From: Paenibacillus oryzae
Lineage (GTDB): Bacteria > Bacillota > Bacilli > Paenibacillales > Paenibacillaceae
Reading direction: 5' to 3'
Length of the DNA stretch: 64,000 nucleotides
NCBI RefSeq assembly: GCF_001675045.1
Contig: NZ_LYPA01000030.1
Coordinates: 62,001-126,000, forward strand
This document shows, one piece after another, positions 58,474 through 64,000 of the stretch. Each line of letters starts with the position of its first letter. Position 1 is the stretch's first letter. Made by a program: the position numbers and the translations under genes. The notes beneath the pieces are model-generated. The model was not told where the DNA came from. It ran no database searches and saw only the letters and a program-made list of their open reading frames with translations.

Positions 58474-59991
58474 TTACTCCATCAAACGATGGTACGACAA
58501 ATTCCAGGATGGCCAGGCAGACCGCTTTTCGCTCCTGGCAGCCAGCTTCAAGTCCTTGATTACATTGTCCAGCGCCTGGAGTTCGGGATGCTTCTCGCTA
58601 AAGGCAAGCAAAGCCGGGGCCGCATCCGGCGAAAGCATATCCAAATAGCTAAAATCCATAACTCCGCTTTCTTCGTAACGTGCGATGTTGTTGGTTGCAA
58701 TTCGGTCATCCAGATTGACATAATTCATCAAGACATAGGACGCCACGCCGATTGCGATATATATTTTGGCCAGCGAAAAACGTCCATACCAAATCCGGGC
58801 CAGCGCAACAGCCATCCATACGCCAAGCATGATCATAAACCCATGCACCAGCAGCCGCAGTTGAGTGTAGCCATAAGCATCCTCGTACAGGGACAATCTG
58901 CTATAGGCGGATACCAGCATAACGAGCGAGCTTAGCATCAGCAGAGTCAGCAAAATGCGGCGAAGCGCATCCATTCCTTTGCCGCCCGGGGAAATGTAAT
59001 GCAGACCCAGCAGCAGCAAGCCGATATTCAGGATGGCAACCATCACAAGCTCCGCAAAGCCCTTGCGCGCGTATTCCGCATACGCTGTACCGGCAGGCAG
59101 CAACCCCTCCGCCGCTCCAAACAAATAAGAAAACTGCACAACAGCAAACAATACATAAACCAGATTGATACAAACCAGCACTGTTGACGCAATCACTGGA
59201 TCAGCGCCGATAGCCGCCCTCTCCGACGGAAGCTCCGCTACGCGGCCAAAATCCGGGCCAAGCTCCGGCTGAGGCTTGGGCTTGCGCGGAAACATCAGGC
59301 CCCATAAATAACAAAAGGTGTAGATAGCCAAAATAGCGGCAGCAATCATCCGCGGGAAGATTTCGCCTGCCAGCCGATGGTTAAACAATGACGGAATTGC
59401 ATTTATCCACGACATAAAAATGCTGTCCGCTGCTCCCAGCAGGGACACCAGAATCAAAAGAAGCGGGGCGGCGATCAGCAAACCAAGCGCAATTTTCCCC
59501 CACGGTCCTTTGCGGGCGGGGGAGCCTTTGCCGATACGCAGCTTTTCCAGCACCATGCTAAAGGGAACCGGTATATGCTCCAGCGGTTTAATCATCCACT
59601 GGTACATCAGCTCGCTGTAGAATACCGGGCGGTTCCACGGCTGGGAGCCGCCTCTTGTCAGCAGCATCGTCTGTATGACAATCAGCAGAAATATGGCCGG
59701 TATATTCAGCCACCAGAACAGATAATTGGCGAAAAAAACATAGCTGAGAGATAGCATGATGATCGGGAGAAATAAAAGCCATCCCGTTTTGGACTGGCCC
59801 TGCCACTTGTCGAAGCCGCCGAATCTGCCTTTCATGGAATAAAAATAGAGGCCGTAAAAGGCCAGCACAAATAACGGAATCGAGATACCAAACGATTTAT
59901 CAACAAAAAAGTATTGCCCAATAAAGCCAAACACCACTGCCATTGCCAGCAGCCTGTCATACCTTCTCTGCCATGGCGCCGGATCTCTCAT
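58474..59991 (-). CDS. DUF4173 domain membrane protein
   Basis: 505 residues with about 11-12 membrane segments; the C-terminal half carries the DUF4173/DUF4153 signature (ISPGGKGMDALRRILLTLLMLSSLVMLVSAYSRLSLYEDAYGYTQLR near 345-390 and MNYVNLDDRIATNNIARY near 430). Function unknown. ATG at 59991 is chosen because AAAGGAG precedes it; a GTG at 60012 is an alternative. Upstream member of an operon with the metallophosphoesterase. Confidence 0.82.
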   Translation of the reverse strand: MRDPAPWQRRYDRLLAMAVVFGFIGQYFFVDKSFGISIPLFVLAFYGLYFYSMKGRFGGFDKWQGQSKTGWLLFLPIIMLSLSYVFFANYLFWWLNIPAIFLLIVIQTMLLTRGGSQPWNRPVFYSELMYQWMIKPLEHIPVPFSMVLEKLRIGKGSPARKGPWGKIALGLLIAAPLLLILVSLLGAADSIFMSWINAIPSLFNHRLAGEIFPRMIAAAILAIYTFCYLWGLMFPRKPKPQPELGPDFGRVAELPSERAAIGADPVIASTVLVCINLVYVLFAVVQFSYLFGAAEGLLPAGTAYAEYARKGFAELVMVAILNIGLLLLGLHYISPGGKGMDALRRILLTLLMLSSLVMLVSAYSRLSLYEDAYGYTQLRLLVHGFMIMLGVWMAVALARIWYGRFSLAKIYIAIGVASYVLMNYVNLDDRIATNNIARYEESGVMDFSYLDMLSPDAAPALLAFSEKHPELQALDNVIKDLKLAARSEKRSAWPSWNLSYHRLME

Positions 59992-60113
59992 GAATAAAAC
60001 ACTCCTTTTCACATTCTCCCTTATATTGTAACCTATAAAACAGGAACAAAAAGTGCAAGTTCTGCGTCAGTAATTTCATATTTTATAAAAAACGTTCAAA
60101 AAGGGGGTACTCT

Positions 60114-62003
60114 GTGAAAATCAGGCGGCATTATCTTGTCCTTAGGGGCATGTTTCCCGGTGCCGGAGAGGGACAGCCGATTGAAACGACGTTGACCGAG
60201 CTTGCGGAGGGATTGGATTGCACCCATCGCAATGTTGTTTTTATATTAGGAAGAATGCGGGGCGAAGGCTGGGTCCAGTGGACGCCAAAACGGGGACGGG
60301 GCAATCGCTCGCAGCTGGTTTTTATAGTTCCCGCAGATGCAATGCGCCTTGAAGAGGCCAAGGAGCTGGCGCAGCGCAGTGATTTAAAGTCCGCGCTCCA
60401 GCTGCTGCAGCCCGGCGGAACAGCCTTGCTGGAGCCATTCCAGGATTGGCTGACGGATCAATTTGGCTTCCATTCCGAGATGCAGAATACGCGTCGATTG
60501 GATACGCTGCGTTTTCCGCTGCCCGGTACGATCCAGTCGCTTGATCCCGCCAGTATTCATTATTTTGGCGAATCGCATCTGGTTAATCAGCTCTTCGACA
60601 GTCTGCTCCGCATGGATGCCAAGGGAGAAGCACCGCTTCCCCATCTCGCTCATGCCTGGGAGAGCAATTCGCAGCGCACGGAATGGACTCTTTATTTGCG
60701 CAAGGGCGTCCAGTTTCACCATGGCAGAGAAATGACGGCAAACGACGTTATTTATTCGCTGGAGCGGCTGGGAAAAATAGCGCCGGCAGGCTTGTACAGC
60801 AGAATCTACAATGGCATTGAACATATGAAAAAAGCCGATGATACAACGGTTGTAATCAAGCTGAAGGAGCGCAATGAAGCTTTCCTTTCTTTTTTGACAA
60901 CCAACAGGGCATCTATTGTTCCACGCGATATTTGCGAAGCCGAGGGTGAACGGTTCGGTCATCAGGAGGCTGGCGGCTCTACGATCGGAACCGGGCCCTT
61001 CCGCCTGCTTCCCTCCGGGCACGGCATCTGGTATCTGGAAGCCTTCCCTACTTATTTTCAGGGACGCGCCTTTCTGGATCGGGTCGAGGTATGGGCCATG
61101 CCGAATTCGGAAGCAAGGGATAAAACCTCAGAGCAATCCCGGCAAACCCCACCTGCCGCATTATCTGGCCGTCTGGTGCAGGAAGCGCAGACGTTCATCG
61201 GCCAGGAGCGGCGCCAGTACCAGGTGATGCACAATGTTCGCATGAGCGATCAAGCGGCCAGAGAATGGCAGCAGGTTCGGCAATCCGGCACTACATGCAA
61301 ATATTTAACCATAAACGAATCAAAGGACGGCCCCTTGTCCAGCGTGGAGGCGCGGCAGGCGTTAAACGCCATCATCGACCGCAAGCAGCTGCTTCAGCTG
61401 TTGTCCGGCGATGTGATTGAAGCCGCCTCCAGCTTCTGGGGCGAGTCCGTTCCCCTCGAAGCAAACGATGAAAATAAAGAGGGTGCTTCTGGCATCAGCG
61501 TTCATGATGTGGAAAAGACAGCACAAAATAAGGCGTTGTTAGGTACAGCGCCAATTAAGCTCGTCACTATTCCGCAATACGGGCATGATGCAAGATTGCT
61601 TCGGCGTTTGCTGGCAAGCAGGGGCATAGCGCTGGATATCGAGACGATTCCGGCGTCGCAGTTTATGGGCAGCGCGCGCATGAGCGCCGATCTTCTGCTG
61701 TTTTCTATTATGCTGGATGAGCATAGGGAGCTGAGGCTGATCGAATTGTATACCAGTATGGGGCAACATATGCTGGAGGAAACCCGCAGGGCAACGGAAG
61801 GCATTCTCTCCGAAATCCTGATGGAAGAGGATAGCTCCTTGCGCAAGGACAAATTCATTGAGCTTGAAAAATGGCTGGCCGACCGGGGAAATTTGATGTT
61901 CCTGTACCGCAAGCACCTTAAAACCGCCTTCCATCCCTCCGTACAGGGCATTTCACTTGAATCGTTAAGCTGGGTGCGGTTTCGTGATTTGTGGTTTCGA
62001 TGA
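60114..62003 (+). CDS. SgrR-type transcriptional regulator fused to solute-binding domain
   Basis: 629 residues. N-terminal SgrR-like winged helix (about 5-100, TTLTELAEGLDCTHRNVVFILGRMRGEGWVQWTPKRGRGNRSQL), then a family 5 solute-binding domain (LDPASIHYFGESHLVNQLFDSLLRMDAKGEAPLPHLAHAWE near 143-183 and QARQALNAIIDR-like region near 415). No signal peptide, so the binding domain is intracellular and senses a solute, probably a sugar phosphate or peptide. GTG start at 60114 with AAAAGGGGG. Regulated operon not apparent nearby. Confidence 0.85.
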   Translation: MKIRRHYLVLRGMFPGAGEGQPIETTLTELAEGLDCTHRNVVFILGRMRGEGWVQWTPKRGRGNRSQLVFIVPADAMRLEEAKELAQRSDLKSALQLLQPGGTALLEPFQDWLTDQFGFHSEMQNTRRLDTLRFPLPGTIQSLDPASIHYFGESHLVNQLFDSLLRMDAKGEAPLPHLAHAWESNSQRTEWTLYLRKGVQFHHGREMTANDVIYSLERLGKIAPAGLYSRIYNGIEHMKKADDTTVVIKLKERNEAFLSFLTTNRASIVPRDICEAEGERFGHQEAGGSTIGTGPFRLLPSGHGIWYLEAFPTYFQGRAFLDRVEVWAMPNSEARDKTSEQSRQTPPAALSGRLVQEAQTFIGQERRQYQVMHNVRMSDQAAREWQQVRQSGTTCKYLTINESKDGPLSSVEARQALNAIIDRKQLLQLLSGDVIEAASSFWGESVPLEANDENKEGASGISVHDVEKTAQNKALLGTAPIKLVTIPQYGHDARLLRRLLASRGIALDIETIPASQFMGSARMSADLLLFSIMLDEHRELRLIELYTSMGQHMLEETRRATEGILSEILMEEDSSLRKDKFIELEKWLADRGNLMFLYRKHLKTAFHPSVQGISLESLSWVRFRDLWFR

Positions 62004-62084
62004 TTCCAAAAACATACGCTTTTGTTACAAAACGCCTGTTCATGCGTACAACATGTATCATATTGTCTAAAGGAGTGAACGATC

Positions 62085-62495
62085 ATGGGAATTGGCCCTT
62101 CATTTGGAGGCTTTGATTTTTTTATGTTTAATTTGTTTCCATTTTTATTTATTGCGGTATTTGTCCTAATTATCGGCAGCATTATTTTCTCCATATCCAG
62201 AAATGCAAAAAATGCGCGAGCGCCAAAGGAAAGCGCCTTTGTCCGGGTTGTCGCCAAACGTACCGAAGTCAGATCGCATATGAATCATAATCATCACAAC
62301 GATCATCATATCGGAACAACAGGCACCTCGCGAACCTACTATTACATCACGCTGGAATTCGATAACGGCTCCCGCAAGGAATATCTTGACGTTAAAGGCT
62401 TGTACGGGCTCGTCGTTGAAGGCGATACCGGCTATGCCGCAACGCAAGGCGATTGGATTGTTGCATTTGAGCGCAGCAGCGAAAGCCAATATTAA
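62085..62495 (+). CDS. DUF2500 domain protein
   Basis: 136 residues. N-terminal membrane segment (FLFIAVFVLIIGSIIF near 20-36), a short linker and a DUF2500 domain (AFVRVVAKRTEVRSH near 50, then TYYYITLEFDNGSRKEYLDVKGLYGLVVEGDTGYAATQG near 85-123). A His/Asn-rich insert (HMNHNHHNDHH) lies in the first half. Function unknown; ATG with AAAGGAG. Confidence 0.82.
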   Translation: MGIGPSFGGFDFFMFNLFPFLFIAVFVLIIGSIIFSISRNAKNARAPKESAFVRVVAKRTEVRSHMNHNHHNDHHIGTTGTSRTYYYITLEFDNGSRKEYLDVKGLYGLVVEGDTGYAATQGDWIVAFERSSESQY

Positions 62496-62518
62496 TAGCC
62501 GCTGTACTTATGCACAAG

Positions 62519-62556
62519 GCCCGCCAACTGGTGACAACACACCGGCTGACGGGCCT
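62519..62556 (-). terminator. Hairpin between DUF2500 and GNAT genes
   Basis: AGGCCCG and CGGGCCT pair around the GNAT side, with a further ACTGG/CCGG pair inside; no long T tract, but TTGTGC follows on minus. Confidence 0.45.
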
Positions 62557-62563
62557 AATTCAT

Positions 62564-63025
62564 TTACCGCAAAACCTTCTCCATACAGAGACTGCTTGCG
62601 CAGCCTTCGTATTCGCCAAACGGCTCTATTTTGTAATAACCGAGCTTTTTGTAAAAGGCTACGGCTTCATGCTGCGGCTCGCCTGTTTCCAGGCGCATAA
62701 CCCGGCAGCCTAAACCGGCAGCCCGCTCCTCCAAATACCGGCAGATGCTGCCGGCAATCCCTCCACGACGCATCTCCGGCACAATATAAAATCGCTTTAG
62801 CTCCGCCGAAGCGGCATCCAGCAGCCTGATGCCGCCGCAGCCAATTGCCCGCTCTCCGTCATACGCAACAACAAATATCATTTCTTTTGTTTTGGGGTCC
62901 GCAAAATCAACGGTAAAAATCTCTTCCGCAGGATAAAGACCCGACAAATAAAGATCAAGCGCGGCGATCAATTCAGCCAAATCCGGACTGTCGCAAGACA
63001 CTTCCTTTATAACAATGTTCTTCAT
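62564..63025 (-). CDS. GNAT family N-acetyltransferase
   Basis: 153 residues. GNAT motifs: AIGCGGIRLLDAASAELKRFYIVPEMRRGGIAGSIC near 62-97 (acetyl-CoA loop RRGGIAG) and GEPQHEAVAFYKKLGYYKIEPFGEY near 118-142. ATG at 63025 follows AAGGGG and overlaps the hisJ stop as ATGA, so the two are co-transcribed. Substrate unknown. Confidence 0.85.
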   Translation of the reverse strand: MKNIVIKEVSCDSPDLAELIAALDLYLSGLYPAEEIFTVDFADPKTKEMIFVVAYDGERAIGCGGIRLLDAASAELKRFYIVPEMRRGGIAGSICRYLEERAAGLGCRVMRLETGEPQHEAVAFYKKLGYYKIEPFGEYEGCASSLCMEKVLR

Positions 63026-63849
63026 CCCCACTGTCCCCTTGTTTGAGCAGCAAACCAGTCCCAGCCAAGTCCCACATGCGCCGGCTTATGGCTGTCGGAG
63101 CCGTACACGCACGGAATGCTCCGTTTTATGCATTCCGCTATAAACCAATCCGGCACATAAGGCGTGCCAATCGTTGGCACGCGCAGGCCTGCGCAATTTA
63201 CATCGACCCCAACTCCCGCATCCTGCAGGATGGGCAGCAGCGCCTCCATCCGGGAACGGAACAAGGCTTCGTTAATGGGAGGGAGCTCCTTTTCAAACTT
63301 GCGGATCAAGCCCAGATGACCGATTCTTTTGCGCATCGGCAGCTTGCCCGCCCAGGCAATCGCCGTTTCGACATGGTCGAAATATTCGTTAATGACACCA
63401 TCCATCGTGCCGTAAAAGGATAACAGGCCTTCCTTGAAATCATCCGGCGTAAAATCAATGCACCGCATGCCTCCCGCACCGCGCAGGTAATGGACCGAAT
63501 AAACAACGTCCTCCAGCTCATGGCCCCACTGCTCGACAAATCGTCTGGTGTAGCCGTAATGACCGGGCAGATGGTCAAGCTCAAGGCCAATCGTTACCTC
63601 AAGCCTTCCCTCGTAACGGGCCTTCATTTCTTTGGCGTACGCGATATAGCCCGATAGCTCGGACTCCGGCATCGCCAGCTCTTCCATCAGCTTTTCATCG
63701 TTAACCCAGCCCTTCGGCAGCGGAGGATGCTCGCTCATCGTATAGCGCTCAAAGCCTTGCGCAATGGCTTCCTCCAAATACAGCTCCTGCTCATCGCTGC
63801 TGCCGTGATAACAAAATTTAGTATGTGTATGACCATCCCACTTCAACAT
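63022..63849 (-). CDS. hisJ: Histidinol-phosphatase, PHP family
   Basis: 275 residues. PHP fold: KWDGHTHTKFCYHG at the start (first metal motif HxH), MSEHPPLP near 40, GLELDHLPG near 84-92, DVVYSVHYL near 113, IGHLGLIRKF near 172 and GSDSHKPAHVG near 245-255. Removes phosphate in histidine synthesis. ATG at 63849 (MLKWDGH) follows GGAGGAG at good spacing and matches the usual N-terminus; TTG at 63882 is an alternative with GAGGTGAG. No other his genes here. Confidence 0.87.
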   Translation of the reverse strand: MLKWDGHTHTKFCYHGSSDEQELYLEEAIAQGFERYTMSEHPPLPKGWVNDEKLMEELAMPESELSGYIAYAKEMKARYEGRLEVTIGLELDHLPGHYGYTRRFVEQWGHELEDVVYSVHYLRGAGGMRCIDFTPDDFKEGLLSFYGTMDGVINEYFDHVETAIAWAGKLPMRKRIGHLGLIRKFEKELPPINEALFRSRMEALLPILQDAGVGVDVNCAGLRVPTIGTPYVPDWFIAECIKRSIPCVYGSDSHKPAHVGLGWDWFAAQTRGQWG

Positions 63850-64000
63850 ATCAGAATGCTCCTCCATATTCACTTCGCTCAAATTCTTTTGCTCACCTCA
63901 TATAGATTACCATAATTCAAGTCCTCACCGTAAAGAGATATGAAGCAATAATAGCCAATTCTCGCTAAATTTCATCAAAATAAAGGATTTTTGCAAATGC

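Overview
The window looks like chromosomal DNA of an endospore-forming Gram-positive bacterium of the Paenibacillaceae (Paenibacillus, Cohnella or a close relative). The reasons are a complete GerA-type germinant receptor operon, a SpoIIP-type amidase, a GerPA/PF-like spore protein, a SigB/RsbW/RsbV partner-switching network, strong AGGAGG-type ribosome binding sites and frequent GTG/TTG starts. No rRNA, tRNA, phage or CRISPR was seen. Family assignments come from motif recognition by eye, not from searches.

Layout. 1-1900: partial GNAT, a membrane protein and its TetR-type regulator with a double operator. 1.9-8.6 kb: nitrite assimilation. A TrpD2-like protein and an ANTAR regulator are divergent from nirB-nirD-nirC-cobA, and the nirB leader carries tandem hexaloop hairpins followed by a terminator, i.e. 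an ANTAR antitermination switch. 8.6-19.1 kb (minus strand): a serine hydrolase, then an unusual cluster of a wHTH regulator, a 58-residue eight-cysteine peptide, two CxxC thioredoxin-fold proteins, an ABC exporter without peptidase domain, a MauE-like membrane protein, a membrane-anchored redoxin-like protein without cysteines, a small soluble protein and a lipoprotein binding protein. The peptide resembles a miniature methylamine dehydrogenase light chain, and this cluster is the best candidate for an undescribed system. A GNAT, a thioredoxin-like lipoprotein and lipoate ligase follow.

19.2-25.9 kb: aldo/keto reductase, RtcB RNA ligase divergent from a pair of WYL proteins, a 17-bp tandem repeat array, dispersed ATGTCCGT palindromes, and a Gfo/Idh/MocA oxidoreductase. 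25.9-35.4 kb: membrane protein, AAA ATPase plus CYTH protein, TIGR01777 epimerase, the ger operon, and an ECF sigma factor with its anti-sigma factor. 35.5-38.3 kb: an AT-rich, decaying sdpRI-like locus, a secreted two-domain hydrolase and a MITE-like palindrome.

38.3-49.6 kb: UbiA prenyltransferase and a stress-signalling block: YtxH, SigB, RsbW, a DUF948 protein with a good SigB promoter, a CHASE3 hybrid histidine kinase, CheR methyltransferase, a second RsbW with RsbV, a REC-PP2C phosphatase, a YflT-like protein and a DUF1328 membrane protein. Together they suggest a phosphorelay and partner-switching circuit controlling the general stress sigma factor. 49.7-64 kb: a large anchored extracellular protein, an orphan ParB-like protein, SpoIIP with SH3 domains, DUF421, a GerP-like protein with a basic tail, metallophosphoesterase, DUF4173, an SgrR-like regulator, DUF2500, GNAT and histidinol phosphatase.

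Short repeats (a TGAACAAAAGAG-type element, the ATGTCCGT palindromes, a GGCTGTCC-ended palindrome) occur at several separate places and suggest families of small non-autonomous elements.
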